A program made the translations under genes and the position numbers. This document shows, in pieces, positions 1 through 7,772 of a stretch of DNA of 64,000 bases. Source of the stretch: Exiguobacterium algae (lineage in GTDB: Bacteria > Bacillota > Bacilli > Exiguobacteriales > Exiguobacteriaceae); contig NZ_JACSKZ010000004.1 in assembly GCF_018617875.1 (NCBI RefSeq), positions 124,001 through 188,000 of the forward strand, given 5' to 3'. The notes under the pieces were generated by a model that worked only from the letters and a program-made list of their open reading frames with translations, did no database searches and was not told the DNA's origin. Position 1 is the stretch's first letter; each line of letters starts with the position of its first letter.

Positions 1-1439
1 TAGAACTGACTGGTCGGTCCAAACAAGATCGGTGGATTGCCGTACAATATTTAGCAGGAAATCGTGTCATTTCTGAACAATTGGAAGCCTCGATGCCTTC
101 AATCAGTGATATTCGAAAAACACTCGAAATAACACTCGGTCGTTTCGCCCATGCCCATATTACAGAACGTCGTCGCGATTGGGCCAAGCTGATCCGTCAT
201 CAAGTCATTGAAGAGAACAACGCAAATGAAATGACGATGACGGACCGAATCGACGCCGTGGTGACCCATCCCATTCTAGGCTTACCGATTTTCTTCGCGG
301 TCTTGTATAGCCTGTTCCATGTGACGTTTAATTGGGTAGGCGCTCCTCTCTCCGATCTGTTGGACGGCTTCCTGTCCGGTTCTTTGACGACAGGCGCCGT
401 ATGGTTGTTACAGGCACTCGGAGCGTCTGAATTCATTCAGGCCTTGATTGTAGACGGGATCATCGCCGGTGTTGGGGGCGTCCTCGTCTTCGTCCCGCAA
501 ATATTCGTCCTCTTCTTTTTCATCTCATTTTTAGAGGACTCAGGGTACATGGCCCGTGTCGCCATCGTCATGGACCGTTTCATGCAAATGGTCGGCTTGA
601 ACGGGAAAAGTTTTATTCCGATGATCATCGGATTCGGTTGTAACGTACCCGGGATTATGGCAGCACGCACTGTCGAAGAAGAACGTGAACGACTCGTCAC
701 CATCTTCATTTCACCGTTCATGTCCTGCTCGGCACGATTACCGATTTATGCTGTTTTTGCAGCAAGTTTCTTCGCCTCGAATCAAGCGTTAGTCGTGCTT
801 TCTTTATATATTTTAGGCATTGTCCTTGCCTTACTCGCTGCAAAACTATTCACCAACGTATTGGCAGCGGAAGACAAACACAGTTTATTCATCGTCGAAC
901 AACCGCCTTACCGCGTCCCTCAAGGATTAACGTTGTGGCGCAGTACGTGGCAAAAAGCGAAAGGCTTTGTACGTAAAGCCGGGACATTTATTTTCGGAGG
1001 ATCCGTGTTCATCTGGTTGCTTGCTTACTCAGGACCAGACGGATTTAATGTTCCAATGAACGACAGCTTCCTCGCCATGATCGGTGGCGCCATCGCCATC
1101 TTCTTAGTCCCACTCGGATTCGGAACCTGGCAGGCGGGGGCTTCCCTCATTACAGGTTTTTTGGCTAAAGAAGTCGTCGTCTCAACGATGGCCATCATTT
1201 ATGCTGTCAGTGAATCGGATCTGTCTGAATCCTTATTGCCGATTTTCACACCGCTTAGCGCATACAGCTTTATGGCGTTCGTATTGCTCTATGTCCCGTG
1301 TCTCGCGACTGTCGCCGTCATTCGCCGGGAAGTCGGAAGTGCGAAGCTCACCTGGTTCGCCAGCCTATATGGTTTAGGGGTCGCTTATGCGGTTTCACTC
1401 ATCATTTATCAAATCGGTCGCTTGCTCGGATTCGCCTAA
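1..1439 (+). CDS. feoB: ferrous iron transporter FeoB, C-terminal part
   Basis: Fe(II) uptake permease in the cytoplasmic membrane. The frame is open to the left edge (codons from base 3), so the N-terminal GTPase domain lies outside the window. What remains starts in the helical segment after the G domain (RSKQDRWIAVQYLAGN) and runs through the membrane domain. Both FeoB gate repeats are visible: GFGCNVPGIMAART, then SCSARLPIYAVF, and later FLAKEVVVSTMAI and YVPCLATVAVIRRE. The C-terminus looks complete. The stop is followed after 12 bases by a small FeoB-associated gene with its own strong ribosome site, so the two are one operon. The family assignment is firm; only the truncation by the window limits it. 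Confidence 0.96.
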   Translation, partial: ELTGRSKQDRWIAVQYLAGNRVISEQLEASMPSISDIRKTLEITLGRFAHAHITERRRDWAKLIRHQVIEENNANEMTMTDRIDAVVTHPILGLPIFFAVLYSLFHVTFNWVGAPLSDLLDGFLSGSLTTGAVWLLQALGASEFIQALIVDGIIAGVGGVLVFVPQIFVLFFFISFLEDSGYMARVAIVMDRFMQMVGLNGKSFIPMIIGFGCNVPGIMAARTVEEERERLVTIFISPFMSCSARLPIYAVFAASFFASNQALVVLSLYILGIVLALLAAKLFTNVLAAEDKHSLFIVEQPPYRVPQGLTLWRSTWQKAKGFVRKAGTFIFGGSVFIWLLAYSGPDGFNVPMNDSFLAMIGGAIAIFLVPLGFGTWQAGASLITGFLAKEVVVSTMAIIYAVSESDLSESLLPIFTPLSAYSFMAFVLLYVPCLATVAVIRREVGSAKLTWFASLYGLGVAYAVSLIIYQIGRLLGFA

Positions 1440-1451
1440 GGAGGAAAGAGG

Positions 1452-1649
1452 ATGTCATTGTTTGATTTACTCATCGGTTTCGCTATTTTCGGATACGCCG
1501 CATTTTCACTTTACCGTTACAGCCGAAAAGCGAAAGCCGGAAAATGTGCCACATGTGAGATCGAGCCGACATGTACAACAGCTTGTGATGCGGCAGACTG
1601 GGATAAAATTATCGCTGAGGCATTGCAAACGGATCGTTCAAAATCATAA
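1452..1649 (+). CDS. FeoB-associated Cys-rich membrane protein
   Basis: Small protein of 65 residues with one N-terminal membrane helix (about residues 3-21), a basic stretch (RYSRKAKAGK) and a cytoplasmic Cys motif, CATC followed by CTTAC. This layout is that of the FeoB-associated Cys-rich membrane proteins found next to feoB in many Bacillota, which take the place of FeoC. The cysteines may handle iron or sense it; that role is inference. The start has an AAGGAGG-type ribosome site 12 bases after the feoB stop, and a perfect bidirectional terminator follows. Confidence 0.88.
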   Translation: MSLFDLLIGFAIFGYAAFSLYRYSRKAKAGKCATCEIEPTCTTACDAADWDKIIAEALQTDRSKS

Positions 1650-1656
1650 TGCAAAT

Positions 1657-1692
1657 AAAAATGGAGTGAAGCAGCTGCTTCACTCCATTTTT
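1657..1692. terminator. bidirectional terminator between the feo operon and the DUF554 gene
   Basis: Perfect inverted repeat: an A-run, ATGGAGTGAAGCAG, its complement, and a T-run. It can stop the feo transcript on + and the DUF554 transcript on -, since the minus gene ends at 1692. Confidence 0.85.
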
Positions 1693-2387
1693 CACATGTT
1701 ATGTAATACCGACACAATGATCCCGACCACTAAAATCCCCGGCAACAGATTCGCTACGCGAATTTTTGTGATGCCGACCAAATTCAACCCAATCGCGACA
1801 ATCATCACCCCGCCGGTTGCCGTCATTTCTAAAATAAAACTGTCCATGAGCGACTCAGGAATGAATTTCATGATTTGAATCGCGAGAAGTGCAATCGCGC
1901 CTTGATAGATGAGCACCGGGATTGCCGAAAACATGACACCAATCCCGAGAGTGGAGCTTAGAACGAGCGAAGTAAATCCATCAATTAACCCCTTCGTATA
2001 CAAAACATCGTGGTCCCCACGAAGCCCACTGTCGAGCGCTCCGATAATCGCCATCGCTCCGATGACAAAGATGAGTGTCGCCGTGACGAACCCTTCTGCC
2101 ACACTTGACTGACTCCCGAGTCGTCGTTCGAGCCGATAGCCGATCTCGTTTAATTTTTCATCTAACTTCCACCACTCACCAAGTGCGGCTCCAACGACCA
2201 GACTCCCGATGACGATTAAGAAATTCTCACTCTTCATTCCCATTTGAATGCCAAGTAAAATGACCGCCAACCCGATTGCAGCCGTGACGGTTTCTTTCAT
2301 CCGCTCCGGGATTCGGTGGAATAACAGCCCTAACAACGTGCCGATGACAATCAGCGCCGCGTTGACCAGTGTCCCAGTTAACACCAT
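1692..2387 (-). CDS. DUF554 family membrane protein (YdfK/YqgA-like)
   Basis: Integral membrane protein of 231 residues with about six to seven hydrophobic segments. It begins MVLTGTLVNAALIVIGTLLG and has Gly-rich helices typical of DUF554 (YdfK in Bacillus subtilis, YqgA in Escherichia coli). The function of the family is unknown, though it is often annotated as a transporter. The open frame extends upstream to 2531, but that extension runs through the tRNA trailer hairpins, so the start at 2387 with a weak GGGG site is preferred. It lies convergent to the feo operon. Confidence 0.82.
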   Translation of the reverse strand: MVLTGTLVNAALIVIGTLLGLLFHRIPERMKETVTAAIGLAVILLGIQMGMKSENFLIVIGSLVVGAALGEWWKLDEKLNEIGYRLERRLGSQSSVAEGFVTATLIFVIGAMAIIGALDSGLRGDHDVLYTKGLIDGFTSLVLSSTLGIGVMFSAIPVLIYQGAIALLAIQIMKFIPESLMDSFILEMTATGGVMIVAIGLNLVGITKIRVANLLPGILVVGIIVSVLHNM

Positions 2388-2453
2388 ATCGCACGCCCCG
2401 TTTCCTATGTATTGAATGGAATATATCAATTCCAGATCTTCTCTGTCAATGAA

Positions 2454-2490
2454 ATAAAAAAAGAGCCACTTCTCGCAAGAAGTGGCTTCG
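2454..2490 (-). terminator. terminator of the tRNA-Val transcript
   Basis: On the minus strand AGCCACTTCT, a short loop and AGAAGTGGCT are followed by seven T. It lies about 50 bases after the tRNA 3' end. Confidence 0.85.
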
Positions 2491-2492
2491 CG

Positions 2493-2516
2493 GAAACCCA
2501 TGTTCCGATGGGTTTC
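2493..2516 (-). other. second hairpin in the tRNA-Val trailer
   Basis: Perfect 9-bp stem GAAACCCAT/ATGGGTTTC with a six-base loop, between the tRNA and its terminator. It is not needed for termination, because the T-tailed hairpin follows separately. It may protect or define the 3' trailer. Confidence 0.6.
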
Positions 2517-2536
2517 TCGAGGGTTTGGCACCCAAG

Positions 2537-2609
2537 TGATTCTGACTGGGCTCGAACCAGCGACCTCTACCCTGTCAAGGTAGCGCTCTCCCAGCTGAGC
2601 TACAGAATC
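2537..2609 (-). tRNA. tRNA-Val (anticodon GAC)
   Basis: A 73-base cloverleaf on the minus strand. The acceptor GATTCTG pairs with CAGAATC, then discriminator A. The D arm is GCTC...GAGC, the anticodon stem CTACC/GGTAG with loop TTGACAG (GAC), and the T arm GCTGG-TTCGAGC-CCAGT. The CCA end is not encoded: the next bases are CTT. It stands alone, with a near-consensus promoter upstream and its own terminator. Confidence 0.95.
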
Positions 2610-2638
2610 AGGTCGTGTCCTCTCTTAAGGACACTAAT

Positions 2639-2667
2639 AATATATCAAGAAACTAATGAGTTGGCAA
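2639..2667 (-). promoter_or_regulatory. promoter of tRNA-Val
   Basis: Minus strand: -35 TTGCCA (2662-2667), a 17-base spacer and -10 TATATT (2639-2644). The -10 ends 29 bases before the tRNA 5' end. Near-consensus housekeeping promoter. Confidence 0.8.
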
Positions 2668-2692
2668 CTGTTTTTTTAACTTTTTTTATTTT

Positions 2693-3250
2693 TTATCGAG
2701 TCATTTGCTGGCGGATCATGTGGCGACATAACCGTTCCAAATCTCCTGCATACACCGATACAATCATGCCTTCATATTCCGTATCCCGGTCCCAGTGCAA
2801 TCCATTTGCTTTGGCAACGCGTTGCGAAGGAATATTGTCAGGGTGAATGAGGGAGATGATTTCTTTTTCCCCTTGTGAAAATGCATATTGCATTAATCTG
2901 GCTGCCGCCTCTCGACCGTACCCCATGTGCCAGTGCTTCGGTGACAACCAATATCCCACTTCCAGTTCCATGCTCCCATCTAACTCTTGTAACAACGTAC
3001 CGGCATGACCGATCGGTTCGTCCTTGTCATGCGTCATCAACTTTAACAAACCCGTCTGTCTTCCTGTTTCGTACCGTGCCAATTGTCGCTCGAACCATTC
3101 AATGGTTTGTTCATCTGAATAAGGCTTCCCATCAGGACTGATGAAGCGCATCACCCGAGGATCTTGGAGAAGCGATTTAACGAAGTAAAAATCTGAAATC
3201 GTATACGGCTCGAACCGCAAGCGCTCTGATTGCAGCTCAACATGACTCAT
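2693..3250 (-). CDS. GNAT family N-acetyltransferase (RimJ/RimL type)
   Basis: Protein of 185 residues with the GNAT fold of the RimJ/RimL branch: ERLRFEPYTISDF near the N-terminus, a central strand EVGYWLSPKHWHMGYGREAA containing the acetyl-CoA loop, and a C-terminal NIPSQRVAKANGL helix. It should transfer an acetyl group from acetyl-CoA to an amine; the substrate cannot be told. The start at 3250 (MSHVELQSE) has AAAGGGGCGGG upstream and is preferred to the longer frame from 3289. It is followed on the same strand by the tRNA promoter, with no clear terminator between. Confidence 0.85.
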   Translation of the reverse strand: MSHVELQSERLRFEPYTISDFYFVKSLLQDPRVMRFISPDGKPYSDEQTIEWFERQLARYETGRQTGLLKLMTHDKDEPIGHAGTLLQELDGSMELEVGYWLSPKHWHMGYGREAAARLMQYAFSQGEKEIISLIHPDNIPSQRVAKANGLHWDRDTEYEGMIVSVYAGDLERLCRHMIRQQMTR

Positions 3251-3317
3251 CGTTTCCCGCCCCTTTCTTTCACAGTCTGAACTATTCAATTCCCGGTTTA
3301 TTCTTGTTTCAATCCTA

Positions 3318-3632
3318 CTACGAAATGACTTTTAAGCCAATCACGCTCCCGATTACTAGAATTAAATAGACAACCCGCCGCCAATCTTTTGATTCACCAA
3401 GATACATCATCCCAAGAATCACGCCTCCGGCCGCTCCAATCCCGACCCAGATCGAGTAAGCCACACTTAAAGGGATTTCTTCAAATGATTTCGACAACAA
3501 GTAGAAGCTAAGACCAAACATGAGAATCGAGAGAACTGACCATTTCAGCAACTGATATCCTTTCGATTTTCCCATGAAAAATACAGCGGTCATCTCAGCT
3601 ATCCCGGCCCCGATTAAAAAAATCCAGCTCAC
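3318..3632 (-). CDS. SMR family multidrug efflux subunit (second of pair)
   Basis: Small multidrug resistance protein of 104 residues with four membrane helices. It starts at a GTG (VSWIFLIGAGIAEMTAVFFM) that overlaps the TGA stop of the upstream SMR gene (GTGA), so the two are translationally coupled. The conserved membrane Glu of helix 1 is present (GIAEMTAVF). Paired SMR genes of this kind (YkkCD, EbrAB) make heterodimers that export cationic compounds by proton antiport; some pairs export guanidinium. Substrate unknown here. Confidence 0.88.
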   Translation of the reverse strand: MSWIFLIGAGIAEMTAVFFMGKSKGYQLLKWSVLSILMFGLSFYLLSKSFEEIPLSVAYSIWVGIGAAGGVILGMMYLGESKDWRRVVYLILVIGSVIGLKVIS

Positions 3633-3973
3633 TCTGCATCGCTCCCCGTCACTTGCTTCAATCCGATGATCCCAATCAGCAGTGTAGTGATGAATAACCA
3701 TTTCCACCCGTTCATCGCCTCTTCAAAGAAGAATGCGCCGACTAGTACCGTCCCAACTGCCCCGATTCCCGTAAAGACAGCGTAGCCAGTCCCCGTCGGT
3801 AATACGCGAAACGCTTTTGCCAGCAATCCGAAACTTAGAGCAAGTAACACAACTGTTAAAATGGTCGGGACGAGCTCAGTAAATCCGTCTGACAACTTCA
3901 TTGTCGTCGCCCAAACAATTTCTAATAACCCCGCCAATACCAACGAGACCCAAGCGCCTGTCTCTCGCTTCAT
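3629..3973 (-). CDS. SMR family multidrug efflux subunit (first of pair)
   Basis: SMR protein of 114 residues with four helices. Helix 1 carries the essential Glu (LAGLLEIVWATTMKLSDGF), helix 3 has GTGYAVFTGIGAVGT and helix 4 ends GIIGLK. A good GGAGG site precedes the ATG. It is the upstream partner of the SMR gene at 3318-3632 and resembles YkkC in length and order. I looked upstream for a guanidine (ykkC) riboswitch and found no matching core, so the substrate is left open. A divergent esterase gene begins about 140 bases away. Confidence 0.9.
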   Translation of the reverse strand: MKRETGAWVSLVLAGLLEIVWATTMKLSDGFTELVPTILTVVLLALSFGLLAKAFRVLPTGTGYAVFTGIGAVGTVLVGAFFFEEAMNGWKWLFITTLLIGIIGLKQVTGSDAE

Positions 3974-4112
3974 CCCAATTCCTCCTGTCAGCCATTCCCA
4001 TCGATTCTCTTACAATGTATCGAACAATCCGGAAGTAGTCGAATCGTATGATTGTTTTCTTCTTTCCGATTCTCCACAATCAACTTAAAGATGAAGTAAA
4101 GGAATGATGACG

Positions 4113-4895
4113 ATGATTGAACAGTTTCTATTTTCACTCCCGACAGAAGCCATCTCTACCCAGAAGCGAATCGTTCGTGTTTTTCGACCCGATTGGGTAG
4201 AAGAACATCAGGCGCTTCCGGTGCTATATATGCACGATGGACAGAATGTATTTTCCGGTAAAACGGCAACCCATGGAGAAGGGTGGCAAATCGATCAGTG
4301 GATTGACGAACTGCGTCTCCCACTCATGGTCGTCGCGATCGCGAGCCCTCCTGACTGGTTATCCCGTTATGACGACTATTCATTTTACGAAGATCCAATG
4401 ATTGATTATCGCGTCGGACCTGAAGTCGCGAAAACAAGAACGCGTATCGGAGGAAGAGGTCGCCCATACACCGACTGGCTCATGCACGAATTAAAGCCGT
4501 GGGTCGATCAACAGTATGCAACAGACCCTGAGGACGTCGGTGTGATGGGGAGTTCGATGGGGGGCGTCATCTCTTTATACATGATGGCGACTTATCCGAA
4601 CATCCGACGTGTCGGTTCTCTTTCTACAGCCGCCTGGTCAAACCTTGACCCGCTCATTCGTGAGTTGAGTCAAGCATCCCTGTCAGCAAGGCTTTACATG
4701 GACATCGGTACCAATGAAACAAGCGGGCCGATCACGCCAAGTGATTATGTACAAACAAGCGCTCAACTCGCACATACGGTGTCCCGCTCCGGCATTGCAT
4801 TCCGTTATGAGGTAGAACCCGGGGCAGAGCATAACGAAATCGCCTGGCGCAGACGTTTACCAAACGCATTACGTTTCTTATACGAGCTCACTTAA
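4113..4895 (+). CDS. alpha/beta hydrolase, esterase D (PF00756) type
   Basis: Cytosolic hydrolase of about 260 residues, no signal peptide. Motifs of the putative-esterase family are clear: PVLYMHDGQNVF near the N-terminus, the nucleophile elbow GSSMGG (Ser of the triad), and a C-terminal His in GAEHNEIAW. The family includes S-formylglutathione hydrolases and siderophore esterases such as IroE/Fes, so a carboxyl ester substrate is expected but not defined. Three in-frame ATG codons follow the AAAGGA site (4104, 4107, 4113); the third has the best spacing (9 bases). It is followed by a strong terminator. Confidence 0.85.
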   Translation: MIEQFLFSLPTEAISTQKRIVRVFRPDWVEEHQALPVLYMHDGQNVFSGKTATHGEGWQIDQWIDELRLPLMVVAIASPPDWLSRYDDYSFYEDPMIDYRVGPEVAKTRTRIGGRGRPYTDWLMHELKPWVDQQYATDPEDVGVMGSSMGGVISLYMMATYPNIRRVGSLSTAAWSNLDPLIRELSQASLSARLYMDIGTNETSGPITPSDYVQTSAQLAHTVSRSGIAFRYEVEPGAEHNEIAWRRRLPNALRFLYELT

Positions 4896-4936
4896 AAAGC
4901 GACGGGTTCCGATTTTCGGAATCCGTCGCTTTTATT
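4894..4936. terminator. bidirectional terminator
   Basis: AAAAGCGACGGGTTCCGA stem with matching TCGGAATCCGTCGCTTTT, between the convergent esterase and aminopeptidase genes. Confidence 0.85.
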
Positions 4937-4938
4937 TA

Positions 4939-6177
4939 TTAAATGACCCAGTTTCCGTCACGCATGATTGCTTCACGCGTGCCGTCTTCTAGTTCACCAT
5001 CAATATTCATTTCAGCCGATCCAATCATGAAATCGACATGCGTCATGGAATCATTTGCGCCATTGGCAGCAAGCTCTTCCGCCGACATGGAAGGACCGCC
5101 TTCAAGACAAGTCGAATAGGCACGGCCCAATGCCAAATGACATGATGCGTTCTCGTCGAACAACGTGTTATAGAAAAGAAGTCCCGAGTTCGAGATCGGT
5201 GAATCGTCCGGCACGAGTGCCACTTCACCAATTCGGCGTGCGCCTTCATCTAAGTTCAATAGTTCATCGAGGGCAGCCTGTCCTTGCTTCGCTTCCGCTT
5301 TGACAACTTTTCCGCCTTCGAACCAAAGCGTGAACTCGTCAATCAAGTTTCCACTGTAGCTAAGTGGTTTTGTACTCGACACATGTCCCTCAACCGAATC
5401 TTTATCGGCAAGCGTGAACACTTCTTCGGTCGGCATGTTGGCAATAAAGTCGATTCCGTCCGAGTTCGGTCCACCGCCACCGAGGAAAACATGTTTCTTC
5501 GGAAGCCCGATTGTCAATTCCGTTCCAGGTGCTTTGTAATGAAGTTTTGCATATTTCTTTTCTGTCAACAGGTTGGCACGGCTACGAAGCGCCTGATCGT
5601 GCTTGTCCCACTCTCCGACGACATCTTCCCGGTCCATTCGTGTAGCCGCAAAGATTGCCTGCCATAGAGCCGCCACCGCATCTTCGCGGTCCGGGAATAC
5701 TTTTTTAGCCCATGCCTCAGACGCCCCCGCAACGATTGACCAACTCACATTGTCACTCATCACGTATTGACGCCATTTCGCGAGCGCTTGCCCTGCTGCG
5801 CGGTTCGCATCGGCAACACGTGACGATTCGACACCGTTCAACGCATCCGGGTCGTCACTCACGATTGAAAGGAATGCGGTTTTCTCCTCTGCCAGTTGTT
5901 CATAACGTGCCTTCAACCAGTCCGGGAAATCTTTGAAAGATTCTGCCGGTGCGTCAAAGAAACGAATTTTTGATGTTTCTTCGTCACTCCAGTTGACGAA
6001 TACCTGCTTCGCTCCCGCAGCATATGCCGCTTTGACGACGTGACGAACGAGCGGCGCTTGACTGATATCTGCCCGAACCTCAAGCTGTTGACCAGGTTGA
6101 AGGTTCACCCCTTTTTTCACCGCTAATTCTGCATACCGGGCAAAGTCTGCCTCGGTTGGCATTGAAATCATTCCCAT
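4939..6177 (-). CDS. M29 family aminopeptidase (AmpS/AmpII type)
   Basis: Thermophilic-type metallo-aminopeptidase of 412 residues, cytosolic. It shows the M29 features: an N-terminal domain with RHVVKAAYAAGAKQVFVNWSD, a middle GLPKKHVFLGGGG, and the metal-binding C-terminal half with NTLFDENASCHLALGRAY and MTHVDFMIGS (His and Asp ligands). It releases N-terminal amino acids from peptides with a broad range. The start at 6177 is placed 9 bases after AGGAGG; a start at 6171 is possible. It is divergent to the DUF1232 gene. Confidence 0.92.
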   Translation of the reverse strand: MGMISMPTEADFARYAELAVKKGVNLQPGQQLEVRADISQAPLVRHVVKAAYAAGAKQVFVNWSDEETSKIRFFDAPAESFKDFPDWLKARYEQLAEEKTAFLSIVSDDPDALNGVESSRVADANRAAGQALAKWRQYVMSDNVSWSIVAGASEAWAKKVFPDREDAVAALWQAIFAATRMDREDVVGEWDKHDQALRSRANLLTEKKYAKLHYKAPGTELTIGLPKKHVFLGGGGPNSDGIDFIANMPTEEVFTLADKDSVEGHVSSTKPLSYSGNLIDEFTLWFEGGKVVKAEAKQGQAALDELLNLDEGARRIGEVALVPDDSPISNSGLLFYNTLFDENASCHLALGRAYSTCLEGGPSMSAEELAANGANDSMTHVDFMIGSAEMNIDGELEDGTREAIMRDGNWVI

Positions 6178-6292
6178 ATGTATCGCTCCTCCTTTTTTCA
6201 CTTATCCTTATCTTCTTAAATTTCAGGAAAAGTTGCAACCAAAGCGCAAAAACGGGCATATTAATAGATGAGGAAAGAAGGAGGAATTACTT

Positions 6293-6700
6293 ATGGCAGA
6301 TTGGAAGACTACCTACTCTTATTTTTTAGAACAAGCCAAACAAGACATCACAGAACAGGAACAACTCGGTGACCTACTCGTTCAAGGTGAACGCGCACTT
6401 GCGAAATTGACCGTCGATGTCGCATCGAATGAAATCAGTAATATCGAACGAGAAGAAGAACTTACACTGTACTTTCAAATGAAGCAGATGTTAAACATGT
6501 TGCGTGCACTGTATCATCAGCAATTTGAGATGCAGTCTGACAAACGTCACGAACTGATCGCCGCCATCCTATATTTCGTTTCACCATTTGATGCCATCCC
6601 GGACGACTCACCGCTCGGGCTATTCGATGACGCACAAGTCATCGACTATGTACATGAACAATTGGCGAGTGATATTGACCGGTTCCATAATGAATTATGA
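6293..6700 (+). CDS. YkvA-like DUF1232 protein
   Basis: Protein of 135 residues. The C-terminal part holds the DUF1232 motif (YFVSPFDAIPDDSPLGLFDDAQVI) that forms a short helical hairpin in the YkvA family; the N-terminal half is charged and predicted helical. Function is not known. The AAGGAGG site sits well before the ATG. No terminator is obvious before the next gene, about 90 bases on. Confidence 0.8.
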   Translation: MADWKTTYSYFLEQAKQDITEQEQLGDLLVQGERALAKLTVDVASNEISNIEREEELTLYFQMKQMLNMLRALYHQQFEMQSDKRHELIAAILYFVSPFDAIPDDSPLGLFDDAQVIDYVHEQLASDIDRFHNEL

Positions 6701-6757
6701 CGAGATACTTGAAATGAATTTCGAGTAGCAGTACGCTTGCATGAGACTTTATCATTT

Positions 6758-6791
6758 AAAGGAGGCGTATGGCGCCTAGCCATCACTTATG
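6758..6791 (+). promoter_or_regulatory. ribosome site with hairpin spacer before yitT-like gene
   Basis: AAAGGAGG (6758-6765), then ATGGC-GCCTA-GCCAT (6769-6783), a 5-bp stem with a 5-base loop, then CACTT and the ATG at 6789. Folding removes 15 of 23 spacer bases and leaves an effective distance of 8. The hairpin also hides the competing out-of-frame ATG at 6769. Confidence 0.55.
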
Positions 6792-7655
6792 TACGCAAAA
6801 TCACGAAAACGAGTTGCTCTCGAAACCGTGCTCTTTATCATCATCGGGACCATCTTACAGTCTATTTATGTCAGCTTACTGCTTAAACCGAACGAAATCG
6901 GTTCCGGCGGGATTGTCGGGATTACGCTCATCATCAATGAGCTTTTCCGTACCCCAATCGGGTTGACCCAACTCGTATTAAACATTCCGTTATTCATTCT
7001 CGGGTTAAAATATTTAGGCAAGCGGTTTATCTTCATGACAGGGATTGTCGTCGTCTTATCCTCGGTTTTAATTGATACGCTACCGATCATCATTCCACCT
7101 ACTCCGCTCGACGACCCACTCGTCGCGTCGGTATTCGGCGGACTCGTATCAGGACTCGGACTCGCACTTTTACTATTCGCCGGAGCCTCTACAGGTGGCC
7201 TTGATATTCTCGGGAAAACGATTTTCATCAACAATCGCAATCTTTCACTTCCAAAGATTTTTTTGACACAGGACTTGATCGTGTACGTACTCGTTTTTAT
7301 CGTGTTTGACATTAAAGCCGTCATGTACGCGCTAGTTCTCAGCTTTGTTCGTTCACGCACCCTATTGACGATTCACAAGTTTTTCTCGGCTCAAAAACAA
7401 TGCTTCATCATTTGCGAAAAAGCCGAAGAAATTAACCTCGTCATCAAACAGAACTTGAAGCGAGGTGTCACAATCATGGATGCGACCGGCGGTTATTCGA
7501 ACGATTCGAAGAAAATGCTGTACGTCGTCGTCCAAAATAATGAGATTCCCCGACTCCGGCATATTGTTTCTGAAATTGATTCAGAAGCGTTTGTCACGGT
7601 TTCCGAGATTGATTCGGTCGTCGGTAACTTCAAAGAACACTCTTATACACTCTAA
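6789..7655 (+). CDS. YitT family membrane protein (DUF161 + DUF2179)
   Basis: Protein of 288 residues with five to six membrane helices over residues 1-200 (FIIIGTILQSIYVSLLL, then the Gly-rich GSGGIVGITLII and LFAGASTGGLDILGK motifs) and a C-terminal soluble DUF2179 domain (residues 205-285). Function of the family is unknown. The start is unusual. The only good ribosome site, AAAGGAGG at 6758-6765, is 23 bases from this ATG, and a 15-base hairpin lies between them. The ATG nearer the site (6769) opens a wrong frame that reads against the conserved protein. Confidence 0.87.
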   Translation: MYAKSRKRVALETVLFIIIGTILQSIYVSLLLKPNEIGSGGIVGITLIINELFRTPIGLTQLVLNIPLFILGLKYLGKRFIFMTGIVVVLSSVLIDTLPIIIPPTPLDDPLVASVFGGLVSGLGLALLLFAGASTGGLDILGKTIFINNRNLSLPKIFLTQDLIVYVLVFIVFDIKAVMYALVLSFVRSRTLLTIHKFFSAQKQCFIICEKAEEINLVIKQNLKRGVTIMDATGGYSNDSKKMLYVVVQNNEIPRLRHIVSEIDSEAFVTVSEIDSVVGNFKEHSYTL

Positions 7656-7662
7656 TCGTACA

Positions 7663-7702
7663 AGATTCGACAGCATTCTTTTTTTTGCTGTCGAATTTTT
7701 GT
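7663..7702 (+). terminator. terminator after yitT-like gene
   Basis: ATTCGACAGC and GCTGTCGAAT stem with a T-rich loop, then TTTTTG. Confidence 0.85.
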
Positions 7703-7772
7703 GTAATAAACCGTTGTTTCAACCGATAATAGTAACGAGCCTCAGATACATATACAGAAGGAGGTGCATGAG

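Noticed and set aside
1692-2531. Longer start for the DUF554 protein
   Set aside because: The extension of 48 codons passes through the tRNA trailer hairpins and terminator and has no ribosome site.
3974-4112. Guanidine (ykkC) riboswitch before the SMR pair
   Set aside because: The gap is short and holds none of the conserved aptamer blocks.
6769-6966. 65-codon frame from the ATG nearest the AAAGGAGG site
   Set aside because: Reads out of frame with the conserved YitT family protein, spacing of 3 bases is too short, and the ATG lies in a hairpin.
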